A DNA stretch of 64,000 bases. Origin: Pseudomonas sp. FP198. Its GTDB lineage: Bacteria > Pseudomonadota > Gammaproteobacteria > Pseudomonadales > Pseudomonadaceae. The stretch lies in NCBI RefSeq assembly GCF_030687895.1, contig NZ_CP117452.1, forward strand, positions 761,501 to 825,500, read 5' to 3'. Positions 1 to 7,434 of the stretch are shown one piece after another (position 1 is the stretch's first letter; each line of letters starts with the position of its first letter). The notes under the pieces were generated by a model that had not been told where the DNA came from, did no database searches, and saw only the letters and a list, made by a program, of their open reading frames with translations. The position numbers were made by a program, and so were the translations under genes.

Positions 1-18
1 ATATGTCTAACATAGGTG

Positions 19-417
19 TCACAAATCTTTGCCTACAGATAGCATCCAGCGCTTGTGATAATCAAACTGAGTTTCAATATCGGCGACTAGATCCTTGTCC
101 TCGTAATCAAAAATCTGGACTATGTTCTCCCTGCCTGCGGCTTTGCCCCAGGAAACCTCGTAAGCCACTAATCCGCTGGCCATTTGCGAGCACATACGCG
201 AAGGGTATACGTTGATTTTTGAACCCTTGCATAGGAATTTAACGTTGGGGAAATATTGTCTTACCTTGCCAAGGCACATGTAGAAGTCAAGGTCTGTGAA
301 TGTTTTCTCTGGCTCGCCCGGGATTTTTACTGTCAGGGCTATATTTTTTCTGGCGCATTCAAAAATTGCGTGATTGATCTTTCCGTTAATCTCAATAGTT
401 ATTTTTTTGATGATCAT
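19..417 (-). CDS. Unknown small protein, possible second immunity protein of the RHS locus
   Basis: I do not recognise a family for this 132-residue protein. It has no signal peptide or membrane segment and reads as a soluble cytoplasmic protein with alternating charged and hydrophobic segments. It follows the RHS toxin module and the adjacent small gene on the same strand, 45 bases after the latter's stop. The stretch is clearly AT-richer than the RHS core and the rest of the window, as is usual for toxin/immunity cassettes acquired by transfer. An immunity role, perhaps as an orphan left from an earlier toxin tip, is inferred only from position and composition. The start is the ATG at 417; no strong ribosome binding site is visible. 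Confidence 0.55.
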   Translation of the reverse strand: MIIKKITIEINGKINHAIFECARKNIALTVKIPGEPEKTFTDLDFYMCLGKVRQYFPNVKFLCKGSKINVYPSRMCSQMASGLVAYEVSWGKAAGRENIVQIFDYEDKDLVADIETQFDYHKRWMLSVGKDL

Positions 418-462
418 TTTATGGGTTGCCTAGCGGAAGTGCGCATTAGGAAACTGTCCTGG

Positions 463-879
463 CTACTCTGCGTCCATAATTTTTCTATACTTTTCGAAAA
501 CGACCTCGGCGTATTTTTCGCCCGAGATAAGGTTTTCGTAAAATGATTCATCAGTCGCCCATTCTGAAAAAACCAATTGAGTCTGATTCTTGCTATTGCT
601 AACTTCTTTTGAATTAAGCTGCCAGTGGTTTGAGAGACGTTTGTCAATGATCTCGAAAAAATCTGCAGCAACGGGGATTGGGTATTCATCGTAATCGTCG
701 GGGCATAGATATAGCCACGGGCAATTATCCCAAAATTCAATGCCGTAGACGACATACTCTTTTCCTATTTCCAAATCCAGTTCGCCATCCGGGAAAGATA
801 TGTAGCGTTTTAGGCGTGTGAGTGTTTCTGGTGAGAGCTTGTCGCTGTTTAAATTATTCACTATGCATCTAACTTTCAT
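463..879 (-). CDS. Putative immunity protein for the RHS toxin tip
   Basis: A 138-residue acidic soluble protein without signal peptide. Its ATG overlaps the stop codon of the upstream RHS gene in an ATGA arrangement (876-879), the translational coupling typical of a polymorphic toxin and its cognate immunity gene. The N-terminal half contains a pattern seen in small SUKH/Imm-like proteins (EIGKEYVVYGIEFW, then an acidic DDYDEYP stretch), but I cannot name an Imm family. Base composition is AT-rich compared with the RHS core. Function is inferred from the overlap and position; a structure prediction of the pair would test whether it covers the toxin domain. Confidence 0.62.
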   Translation of the reverse strand: MKVRCIVNNLNSDKLSPETLTRLKRYISFPDGELDLEIGKEYVVYGIEFWDNCPWLYLCPDDYDEYPIPVAADFFEIIDKRLSNHWQLNSKEVSNSKNQTQLVFSEWATDESFYENLISGEKYAEVVFEKYRKIMDAE

Positions 880-2165
880 TTCTTGATATCTCCGGGTGGT
901 ACTGATGGGTCATTGCCCCAAGGCTTTATGTCGTCATTGCTATGCTTTTTGAATTTAAAATCCATTAGTTCGTCTGTGCTCGGGTCCCGAACGTAATGCA
1001 CTACGGAATCATTTCTGTTATTGGATTTTGTCTTTAGTTCCCATTTCTCCATTCCTTTGAATTTTGGATCGTCAAGCTCTTCTATGATTCTTCTTCCGCG
1101 ATGTTCTTTTGCGGCCTGTAATGTCATCTGATCCTGAATACTTCTAGGATCTCGACTCCATTTGTCTGGTTTTGGTGGTGCCGGAGGTGGTGGCTCTCCC
1201 TCATCCACCCCGACCTTCGCCGCCGGATCCTGCTCGCCAACCGCCGGCTTCTTACATCCATCTCCCGGGCAACCTTCCAACCCCAACGGATCCACCCACC
1301 CCGTCGGGTTCAGGGTGTACCGATACCCATTGAGCCCACCCGCCAGCTTGCTCGGATCCGCCGTCAGGTACCGCCCCGTGTCCGGATTGTAGTAGCGATG
1401 CCGGTTGTAATGCAGGCCGCTTTCCAAGTCGTGGTACTGGCCTTGGAAACGCAGCGGTTGGGTCAGTTGTTTGCCGGTGCCGTGGGCGAGTTTGCTGAGT
1501 TTGCCGTAGCCGGTGTAACGCGCCGCCCAGACGATTTCGCCCTGGTGGCTGGTCAGTTCCTGCGGGGTGCCGAGGTGGTCGTTGTGGTAGTAGAACGGCG
1601 TGGCGTTTTTTGGACCTTGGCCTTGGAGCAGGGCGAGGGGACGGAAGGTGCCGGGCTCGTAGACGTAGCTTTGGTAATGATGGTCGCTGCTTTCGGCGAT
1701 GAGCTGGTCGCCTTGCCAGATGAATTCGGTGGTCTGGCCGTCCACGGTCTTTTCGATGCGTCGGCCGAAGGCGTCGTAGCGGTAGGACGTTTCGTTACCG
1801 TCCGGGGTGGTGAGGCCGATCAGGCGGTGCTGGCTGTCGTAGCGGTATTCGGTGACCAGGCACTGGGCTTTGCCGCAGCGCTCGCGGATCAGGTTGCCGT
1901 AGGCGTCGTAGTCGTAGTGGCGGTCGCCCTCCATCAGCAGGCGGTTGCCCTTGAGGGTGGTCGGGCCGGGGCGGTCGTGCAGCAGCAGGTTGCCGGCCGG
2001 GTCGTGGGAAAAGTGCTCGGGGGGCTGGCTGTGGGCGTAGTCGAAGGTTCGCGACGGCATGTCGCGTTGGGGATCTTGCAGTTGATTGAACTGAGTGAAT
2101 TGTTGGCGAATCGGGCATTGGATGTTGTTGAGATGAGGTAGGGCGGGGCTAAAGATCTCAGACAA
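876..2165 (-). CDS. Orphan, 5'-truncated RHS repeat protein with C-terminal toxin domain
   Basis: Only the last part of an RHS/YD-repeat protein is present: about 290 residues of YD repeats and RHS core, ending in the hallmark core motif NPTGWVDPLGL at residues 286-296, then a proline-rich linker and a variable tip (about 334-429). Full RHS proteins usually exceed 1,200 residues. The longest frame starts at a TTG (2163-2165) that sits right behind a minus-strand terminator, so no normal promoter or start is evident; the first ATG is at 2060. The tip starts near SRDPRSIQDQMTLQAAKE and ends in a conserved-looking VHYVRDPSTDELMDFKFKKH segment. It resembles tips found on other RHS and adhesin toxins, but I cannot assign an activity. 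It is probably a displaced toxin cassette that could be recombined onto a complete RHS gene, rather than a secreted protein in its own right. Confidence 0.75.
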   Translation of the reverse strand: MSEIFSPALPHLNNIQCPIRQQFTQFNQLQDPQRDMPSRTFDYAHSQPPEHFSHDPAGNLLLHDRPGPTTLKGNRLLMEGDRHYDYDAYGNLIRERCGKAQCLVTEYRYDSQHRLIGLTTPDGNETSYRYDAFGRRIEKTVDGQTTEFIWQGDQLIAESSDHHYQSYVYEPGTFRPLALLQGQGPKNATPFYYHNDHLGTPQELTSHQGEIVWAARYTGYGKLSKLAHGTGKQLTQPLRFQGQYHDLESGLHYNRHRYYNPDTGRYLTADPSKLAGGLNGYRYTLNPTGWVDPLGLEGCPGDGCKKPAVGEQDPAAKVGVDEGEPPPPAPPKPDKWSRDPRSIQDQMTLQAAKEHRGRRIIEELDDPKFKGMEKWELKTKSNNRNDSVVHYVRDPSTDELMDFKFKKHSNDDIKPWGNDPSVPPGDIKK

Positions 2166-2166
2166 T

Positions 2167-2191
2167 AAAAAGCCGGCTTATGGCCGGCTTC
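2167..2191 (-). terminator. Rho-independent terminator in front of the RHS fragment
   Basis: On the minus strand an 8-bp stem (AAGCCGGC / GCCGGCTT) with a 5-base loop is followed by a T run. It ends transcription coming from higher coordinates just before the RHS fragment begins, so the RHS-immunity cluster is cut off from the upstream minus-strand genes. Such a placement fits a recombination junction in which the RHS tail was joined behind another gene's end. Confidence 0.65.
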
Positions 2192-2224
2192 TCGTTGACT
2201 GATTCAGCTCGTTTTTGACAAACC

Positions 2225-2383
2225 TTACCAGCCTTCAAAACGTACATCCGGCTCTTGCGGCCGGCTGTGGGACTTGGTCAGAAAGTGATCTGCCTTGTCG
2301 GTGCGAGGCTTGGGCTCGCAAATGTGGGGCGCAGGATACGCGGGTTTGCTTCGGAATCCCAGTGGTAATTGGTGTGGAATCAT
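2225..2383 (-). CDS. Short ORF or C-terminal remnant of a lost gene
   Basis: A minus-strand frame of 52 codons with a plausible ATG at 2383 ends in TAA at 2225, about 35 bases before a good terminator. The last 30 codons (starting EPKPRTDKADHFL and ending PDVRFEGW) have the codon use and composition of a real pseudomonad protein C-terminus. The upstream half is less convincing. It may be the tail of a gene whose 5' part was lost when the RHS cassette arrived, or a small protein gene. No family is recognised. Confidence 0.28.
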   Translation of the reverse strand: MIPHQLPLGFRSKPAYPAPHICEPKPRTDKADHFLTKSHSRPQEPDVRFEGW

Positions 2384-2425
2384 TGGGTTAGCGGGGGAGT
2401 CTGGTAGAAAGCAGGGGGCTGCTTT

Positions 2426-2460
2426 GCAGCCCAGCGGGGATAAATCCCCTCACCACAAAG
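2426..2460. repeat. Single arm of the GGGGATAAATCCCC repeat family
   Basis: One copy of the intergenic palindromic unit (core GCGGGGATAAATCCCCTC, ending CACCAC) that occurs as inverted pairs at 5878-6007 and 16951-17084. Here only one arm is clear, lying between the S24 regulator gene and the ORF remnant. Such REP-like units are usually spread in trans by a RAYT transposase, which is not in this window. Confidence 0.6.
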
Positions 2461-2491
2461 ACTGTGGCCACAGCCCCTGCTCTTGGGTGGA

Positions 2492-3223
2492 TCAGTCGAA
2501 CACCTGCGGTCGTTTTTTCGAGAGGGTGGACCACCAGAAGACCCAGCCGATCACGCGGATGTTCTGGGCTTCGATCTGTTCGGCGCTGAAGACTTCGTCG
2601 GGGTAGGCGGCGCTGTTCTGGCTGCGCAGGCGTAGTCGGTTGCCGGGGATGCGGTGCAGGTATTTGATACGGAGCATGCCGTCGTGTTCGAGGGCGTAGA
2701 TCTGGCCGTCGACGACTTGGGTCAGGCCGCGGTCGATGGCGACGGTGGAGCCGTCTTCGATGCGTTCGGCCATGCTGTCGCCGACCATGGTGATACAGAT
2801 GACGTCGTTGGGGTTGATGTCGAGTGAGTCGAGGTGGCTGCGGGGCAGGCGGATGGATTGGTCGGGATCTTCGATGATGTGGGTTGTGGTTTCGCCGGGG
2901 GCGATGGGCGCTTCCTTGTGGAAGGGCAGTTCAATGTCGAGGGTTTCCGGCACGCTGTAGATGCCCTGGGTTTCTGCGGCGTCGTAGGTAATGCCTGGGC
3001 CGAGTCCCAACGGGGTTTGCGGGCCTTTACCGCTGGCGAGCCATTCCGGGCTGACGGTCAGCATGCGGGCAATGTTGTGGATGCGCCCCGGCGGGATGCC
3101 GCGGTTGAACCAGTTGTTTACGTGCTGCGACTTCACGCCGTAAAGCCTGGCGAAGTCGACAGATCGGATGTTGGCTTCTTTGAGAAGGGCTCTGAAGCGA
3201 TCGCCGCTGGATATGATTTTCAT
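2492..3223 (-). CDS. Phage-repressor-like regulator: XRE HTH plus S24/LexA-type peptidase
   Basis: The N-terminal 60 residues form a helix-turn-helix (RSVDFARLYGVKSQHVNNWF), and the C-terminal half is an S24 peptidase domain. The serine nucleophile lies in TMVGDSMAERIEDGS and the general-base lysine in MLRIKYLHRIP, so the catalytic pair for RecA-stimulated self-cleavage appears intact. This is the layout of CI/C2/PrtR-type repressors that silence phage or tailocin genes until DNA damage. I chose the ATG at 3223 because the protein then starts MKIISSGDRF at the HTH; a longer frame begins at 3259. No prophage or tailocin genes are next to it, so its target is unknown. A 10-bp inverted repeat overlapping its start suggests self-regulation. 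Confidence 0.85.
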   Translation of the reverse strand: MKIISSGDRFRALLKEANIRSVDFARLYGVKSQHVNNWFNRGIPPGRIHNIARMLTVSPEWLASGKGPQTPLGLGPGITYDAAETQGIYSVPETLDIELPFHKEAPIAPGETTTHIIEDPDQSIRLPRSHLDSLDINPNDVICITMVGDSMAERIEDGSTVAIDRGLTQVVDGQIYALEHDGMLRIKYLHRIPGNRLRLRSQNSAAYPDEVFSAEQIEAQNIRVIGWVFWWSTLSKKRPQVFD

Positions 3224-3299
3224 AAACGGAAAGTTTAGGGCCGACTGTGTTTTCAGCAATAAACATGTCGTTCCGATTTATAAGATGATCTTTCCGTTT
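3224..3299 (-). promoter_or_regulatory. Possible operator pair and promoter of the S24 regulator gene
   Basis: The 10-mer AAACGGAAAG at 3224-3233, immediately before the start codon, recurs as its reverse complement CTTTCCGTTT at 3290-3299. The 56 bases between are AT-rich and would hold the minus-strand promoter. Spaced identical half-sites of this kind are typical for autorepressed phage-type repressors. This is an inference from sequence symmetry only. Confidence 0.4.
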
Positions 3300-3385
3300 G
3301 CCTGAATGGAACTAGGCAAGTTAAACATAAATAAACAATTGCGCGGCCATGTTAATACTTTCACGTATTAAGCGGCATTAAGGCA

Positions 3386-3413
3386 TAAAAAAACCCCGGT
3401 GCATACCGGGGTT
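3386..3413 (-). terminator. Rho-independent terminator of ppa
   Basis: On the minus strand the perfect stem AACCCCGGT / ACCGGGGTT with a 4-base loop is followed by seven T residues. It lies 15 bases after the ppa stop codon and separates ppa from the S24 regulator gene. Confidence 0.88.
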
Positions 3414-3428
3414 CTTTTACTTGCAGTT

Positions 3429-3956
3429 TCAGCCCTTGTAGGCGGCAACCGACTTGGTGATCGCTTCGCGGGCGGCGTCGGCGCCGGCCCAGCCTTCGAT
3501 CTTGACCCACTTGCCTTTTTCGAGGTCTTTGTAGTTCTCGAAGAAGTGTTCGATCTGCTGGATCAGCAGGGCGGGCAGGTCGGTGTATTCCTTCACGTCG
3601 ACATACAGTTGCGACAGTTTGTCGTGTGGTACTGCGATGACTTTGGCATCGCCGCCGCCGTCGTCGGTCATGTTCAGGATGCCGACAGGACGGGCGCGGA
3701 TGACCGAGCCTGGGGCAACCGGGTAAGGGGTCACGACCAGCACGTCGAGGGGGTCGCCGTCGTCGGCCAGGGTGTTGGGGATGTAACCGTAGTTGGCCGG
3801 GTAGAACATCGGGGTGGCCATGAAACGGTCAACGAACAGGCAGTCGCTGTCTTTGTCGATTTCGTATTTGATCGGGGCGTGGTTGGCCGGGATTTCGATC
3901 GCGACGTAGATGTCGTTCGGCAGGTCTTTGCCAGCCGGAATCTTGCTGTAGCTCAT
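3429..3956 (-). CDS. ppa: Inorganic pyrophosphatase
   Basis: Soluble cytoplasmic family I pyrophosphatase that hydrolyses PPi to phosphate and so pulls forward nucleic acid, protein and lipid synthesis. The 175-residue length is standard. Recognisable family segments are [27 protein letters not shown] and the metal-binding signature [10 protein letters not shown], followed by [13 protein letters not shown]. The ATG at 3956 gives the usual [19 protein letters not shown]-terminus. It is followed by its own strong terminator and looks monocistronic. Confidence 0.98.
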   Translation of the reverse strand: MSYSKIPAGKDLPNDIYVAIEIPANHAPIKYEIDKDSDCLFVDRFMATPMFYPANYGYIPNTLADDGDPLDVLVVTPYPVAPGSVIRARPVGILNMTDDGGGDAKVIAVPHDKLSQLYVDVKEYTDLPALLIQQIEHFFENYKDLEKGKWVKIEGWAGADAAREAITKSVAAYKG

Positions 3957-4054
3957 TGGGCGGTGCCCCCGTTAGTTGACCAGATGACTGGTCGGATTGA
4001 CCAAAAAGTGGCGGCGATTATAGGCATATTCGGCCGCTGATGCCACGCTACCAG

Positions 4055-4209
4055 GGTCTTAGGCTTTGTACGAAAAGTGCCTGCGCGACGATCATGCTGC
4101 GTTGAAAACAGGCTCGGAATGCTCATTGACAACCAGTCAACTCCGCTTCCTCGCCTGTTTTCGCCTTGCCTGATCGCCGCTCGGCGACTTTTCGTACAAA
4201 CCCTAGAGA
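4055..4209. repeat. MITE-like palindromic element overlapping the end of mtfA
   Basis: The ends are near-perfect inverted repeats of about 30 bases: GGTCT-TTTGTACGAAAAGT at the left and its complement ACTTTTCGTACAAA-AGACC at the right. Inner symmetry continues (GAAAACAGGC / GCCTGTTTTC near 4104 and 4154, then TTGAC / GTCAA at the centre), so the whole 155 bp can fold on itself. It carries no gene. It resembles small non-autonomous palindromic elements common between Pseudomonas genes. The right end supplies the TAG stop codon of mtfA. Confidence 0.72.
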
Positions 4210-5024
4210 CCTTGGTATGACGCCTGATAGACCGGATCTTCGGCCTGAAGTTGCCGCAGCCGGGCCAACGGGTCCTGGCGGTAGAACGCCTTGAGCTGTT
4301 CGTAGACCTTTGGGTAGGCCTGATGCAGCAGGTCCGGGGCGCTGAAGAAGTATTCGCTGGTGACGGCGAAGAACTCCGCCGGGTTTTCCGCCGCGTAGGG
4401 ATCGATGGCGGTTTCTGCGTCGGGGTTCAGGTCCAGTTGGCGGTTGAGGTCGTCGAAGGCCTCTTGCATGGCTTGCGCCCAGTCGCTGACGCGCATGTCG
4501 GCGTGCAGCGGCGGCAGGCCGTTGGCGTCGCCGTTGAGCATGTCGAGTTTGTGCGCCAGTTCGTGGATCACCAGGTTGTAGCCTTCCCAGCCGCCGCTCG
4601 CCATCACGCCATCCCAGGCCAGGATGATCGGGCCTTGGGGCCAGGCTTCGCCGCTGTGTTCGCCGTCCCATTCGTGCTCGATGCCGCTGGCGTCGCGGTA
4701 GCGCTGGGGACTGAGGAAGTCGTCTGGGTAGAGGACGATTTCATGAAAGCCCTGGTACCAGTTCAACTCGCCCAGGTGCATCAGCGGCAATTGCGCCTGG
4801 GCGGCAAGCAACAGGCGTTGTTCCTGGTGCAGTTCGACGCCGGGCAGGGCGGTGAGGTGTTTGTCGTGCAGGAACAGCACGCTGGCGTCACGCAGCCATC
4901 GATCTTCTTCGGCACTGATACCGTCGAGAAAGCTCAGTTGATGACGCACCCGCTGCCAGGTTTCGTCGGCAACGGGGTGTTTGGCCAGGGTGCGGCGGCG
5001 ACGCCAGGTGCTGAGAGACCACAT
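4203..5024 (-). CDS. mtfA: MtfA-type zinc metallopeptidase (M90 family)
   Basis: A 273-residue soluble protein of the MtfA family, known in E. coli as a zinc aminopeptidase that also binds the glucose repressor Mlc. The zinc motif HELAH is at residues 154-158, followed by KLDMLNGDANGLPPLH, and the downstream glutamate region (YAAENPAEFFAVTSEYFF) is typical for the family. The gene starts at the ATG at 5024, seven bases after the DedA stop, so the two are probably co-transcribed. The C-terminal YQGL and stop codon are formed by the end of a palindromic element, so the native C-terminus may have been altered slightly. What it regulates in a pseudomonad, which lacks the E. coli PTS glucose system, is unknown. 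Confidence 0.9.
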   Translation of the reverse strand: MWSLSTWRRRRTLAKHPVADETWQRVRHQLSFLDGISAEEDRWLRDASVLFLHDKHLTALPGVELHQEQRLLLAAQAQLPLMHLGELNWYQGFHEIVLYPDDFLSPQRYRDASGIEHEWDGEHSGEAWPQGPIILAWDGVMASGGWEGYNLVIHELAHKLDMLNGDANGLPPLHADMRVSDWAQAMQEAFDDLNRQLDLNPDAETAIDPYAAENPAEFFAVTSEYFFSAPDLLHQAYPKVYEQLKAFYRQDPLARLRQLQAEDPVYQASYQGL

Positions 5025-5030
5025 GGCCGA

Positions 5031-5696
5031 TCAGCGCGTCTCGGCTTTTGAGCCGCGCTGGCTCATTTTGCTGCGTACCAGGCCGATGATCATCGGCAGC
5101 AGCGACAGCAGGATGATGCCCACTACCAGCAGCGACAGGTTCTGCTTGATGAAGGGCACGTTGCCGAAGAAGTAGCCGAGGGTCACCAGGCCACCGACCC
5201 AGAGCACGGTGCCGAGCACGCTGAAGCCAAAGAAACGTGGGTAGGGCATTCTGCCGACGCCGGCGACGAAGGGCGCGAAGGTGCGGATGATGGGCAGGAA
5301 GCGCGCCAGGGTTACGGTCTTGCCGCCGTGTTTGTCGTAGAAGTCGTGGGTCTGTTGCAGATAGTCGCGGCGGAAGATTTTCGAGTTCGGGTTGCTGAAC
5401 AGCTTCTCGCCGGCGGTGCGACCGATGAGGTAGTTGGTGCTGTCGCCGAGGATCGCCGCGAGCATCAACAGCCCTCCGAGCAGCAGCGGGTCCATGGCGC
5501 CACCGGCTGCCACCGCGCCGGCGATGAACAACAGGGAGTCGCCCGGCAGGAACGGCATCACCACCAGGCCGGTTTCACAGAAGATCACCAGGAACAGGAT
5601 AGCGTAGATCCACGTCCCGTAGTTGGTCACCAGCATGTCGAGGTAGACGTCGAGATGCAGAATGAGGTCGAGGGGGTTGAAATCCATGAATGACAC
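5031..5696 (-). CDS. DedA family membrane protein
   Basis: A 221-residue inner-membrane protein of the DedA/Tvp38 superfamily, whose members act as lipid carrier transporters (undecaprenyl phosphate or phospholipid flipping) and are needed for membrane energetics. The family signatures are present: FCETGLVVMPFLPGDSLLF near residue 40, the GDSTNYLIGRTAG segment, then FLPIIRTFAPFVAGVGRM with the essential arginines. Hydrophobic segments flank both motifs, with a positively charged cytoplasmic tail. The gene lies directly upstream of mtfA. Which DedA subgroup and substrate apply cannot be told here. Confidence 0.92.
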   Translation of the reverse strand: MSFMDFNPLDLILHLDVYLDMLVTNYGTWIYAILFLVIFCETGLVVMPFLPGDSLLFIAGAVAAGGAMDPLLLGGLLMLAAILGDSTNYLIGRTAGEKLFSNPNSKIFRRDYLQQTHDFYDKHGGKTVTLARFLPIIRTFAPFVAGVGRMPYPRFFGFSVLGTVLWVGGLVTLGYFFGNVPFIKQNLSLLVVGIILLSLLPMIIGLVRSKMSQRGSKAETR

Positions 5697-5877
5697 CTTG
5701 GTGGCGGCCCGGCTCGGCGGGCTGGTGGGGCTGGCTTGGAGTAAGACTACAGCGTGTGCAGTTTTTTCTTACAAATCGGGAAGATCGGAATTATACGGGG
5801 TGGAGGGTGGTGAGCGGGGGGAGTTTGTAGCTGGGGATTTGGAGACTGGCGAACATCCTTCGGCAAGATTGAATTCC

Positions 5878-6007
5878 TGTGGCGAGGGGATTTATCCCCG
5901 CTGGGTTGCGCGGCAGCCCCAAAACCTGAGCACGCGGTCACCAGGTTAACCGAGTTGCCGCTATCGGGACCGCTTCGCGCTCCAGCGGGGATAAATCCCC
6001 TCGCCAC
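5878..6007. repeat. Inverted REP pair, GGGGATTTATCCCC family
   Basis: Two inverted arms (GTGGCGAGGGGATTTATCCC at the left, its complement at the right) flank about 80 bases of spacer, giving a structure of REPIN type. It fills most of the 334-base gap between the DedA and acetyltransferase genes; the remaining 5697-5877 holds no gene that I can see, only the probable DedA promoter region. Confidence 0.8.
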
Positions 6008-6030
6008 GGGGGGATCTCGCAGGGATGGGA

Positions 6031-6492
6031 TCAAAGCCCTTCGCTGATCGGCAATACGTAGTTCTTGAACTCGGTGTCTTCCTTGAAGCCGATCGATTCG
6101 TAGGTTTTCTGCGCCACGTCGTTGTTGCTGCTGGTGGAGACGCGCATGCGCACGGCGTTGGTTTCCTTGGCCATTTTTTTTGCGGTGCGGATCAGGTTGT
6201 CGGCGACGAGTTGGCGGCGGGCGTCTTCGGCGACGTAGATGTCGTTGAGGATCCAGACGCGCTTGAGGGACAGCGACGAGTAGCTTGGGTAGAGCTGGCA
6301 GAACCCCAGCAACCGGCTGTCATCGTCATCCGGCAGGGCCAGGTAGATCACCGATTCCTTACGGCGCAGGCGTTTTTCCAGGAAGGCCCGGGACGAGTCC
6401 GGGTAGGGCAGCGAGCCATAGAACTCCCGGTATTTGACGAACAATGGGGTCAGCAGGTCCAGGTGTTCCAGCGTCGCTTGGATAATCCGCAT
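6031..6492 (-). CDS. GNAT family N-acetyltransferase
   Basis: A 153-residue acetyl-CoA-dependent acetyltransferase. It starts with the typical beta strand MRIIQATLEHLDLL. The acetyl-CoA pyrophosphate-binding region follows WILNDIYVAEDARRQLVADNLI, where the usual R/Q-x-x-G-x-A loop is degenerate, and the C-terminal part SSNNDVAQKTYESIGFKED is the common motif B. The start is taken as the ATG at 6492, because the longer frame begins with a TTG lacking a ribosome binding site. The substrate cannot be predicted. It stands alone between the repeat pair and eutC. Confidence 0.85.
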   Translation of the reverse strand: MRIIQATLEHLDLLTPLFVKYREFYGSLPYPDSSRAFLEKRLRRKESVIYLALPDDDDSRLLGFCQLYPSYSSLSLKRVWILNDIYVAEDARRQLVADNLIRTAKKMAKETNAVRMRVSTSSNNDVAQKTYESIGFKEDTEFKNYVLPISEGL

Positions 6493-6598
6493 GGTAGGTC
6501 TCGTCTGCAAGGGTCGACATGGCGTCCGACAACAACGGCGGACTACCGTGCCAGGATGCTGCCTGAAAGCGGATCAAAAACGCAATTGGCCAAACGGA

Positions 6599-7423
6599 TC
6601 AGCTTGGGGGCGGCGCCAGTAGGAAATTACCTTTCATATCGGCACCGTTTTCCGCCTCTAGAGTGTGTACCTGGGCTTCGTCCTTCAGATTGACCCCCGA
6701 AAGCTGCCGGCGACAGGCCTCGCGCATCAGGTAGATCAGGCGATGGGCCGCCATGCCGTAGCTCAGGCCTTCGAGGCGGACGTTGGAGATGCAGTTGCGA
6801 TAGGCGTCGGTCAGGCCGACCTTGGGGGCGTAGGTGAAATAAAGTCCCAGGCTGTCGGGGGAGCTGAGGCCAGGGCGTTCGCCGATCAGGATCACCGACA
6901 TCTTGGCGCCGAGCCGCTGCGCCACTTCATCGGCCACGGCCACCCGGCCTTGTTCTACCAAAACGATTGGCGACACAGACCAGCCTTCAGCGGCGATCTG
7001 TTCTTCCAGCCGCGCCAGGAACGGCAGCGTATGGCGATGCACCGCCAGCGCCGACAGGCCGTCAGCCACTACGATAGCCAAATCCACGCCGCCCGGATGG
7101 GCCGCCGCGTAGTCCTGCAAGATTTGTACGGAAGCATCGTCGAGCCGTCGGCCCAGGTCCGGACGCTGCAGATAGCTGTTTCGATCGGCCGCCGCGCTGT
7201 GGAGCAGCAGGCTTTCGCGGCCGCGCTCTGTGAGTTGTGCGCGGATGCCCTGGTGATCGAACGCCAGATGCACGGCGTCGCGGGCCTGGGCGTGGGCGAA
7301 CTGGAAATCCAGTTGCGCCGAGGTCGGCAGGCTGGTGCCGGTGCGGCCCAAGGCAATGCGCGCCGGCGTCAGGTTGCGCAGATTCAGCCAGGGGTTTTGC
7401 GAATCGACGGGGTTTTTATCCAT
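6599..7423 (-). CDS. eutC: Ethanolamine ammonia-lyase small (light) subunit
   Basis: The small subunit of the adenosylcobalamin-dependent enzyme that splits ethanolamine into acetaldehyde and ammonia. The 274-residue reading frame is intact and shows family segments [31 protein letters not shown], the DGLSAxAVHRH cofactor-contact region, [20 protein letters not shown] and the C-terminal [14 protein letters not shown]. It starts 11 bases after eutB and is the last gene of the minus-strand exaC-eat-eutB-eutC series. EutC is inactive without EutB, whose gene is frameshifted here. Confidence 0.96.
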   Translation of the reverse strand: MDKNPVDSQNPWLNLRNLTPARIALGRTGTSLPTSAQLDFQFAHAQARDAVHLAFDHQGIRAQLTERGRESLLLHSAAADRNSYLQRPDLGRRLDDASVQILQDYAAAHPGGVDLAIVVADGLSALAVHRHTLPFLARLEEQIAAEGWSVSPIVLVEQGRVAVADEVAQRLGAKMSVILIGERPGLSSPDSLGLYFTYAPKVGLTDAYRNCISNVRLEGLSYGMAAHRLIYLMREACRRQLSGVNLKDEAQVHTLEAENGADMKGNFLLAPPPS

Positions 7424-7434
7424 GGGCAGTTTCC

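Noticed and set aside
876..2165. RHS gene read as a complete secreted toxin
   Set aside because: It lacks the N-terminal two thirds of an RHS protein, and a terminator stands directly before it.
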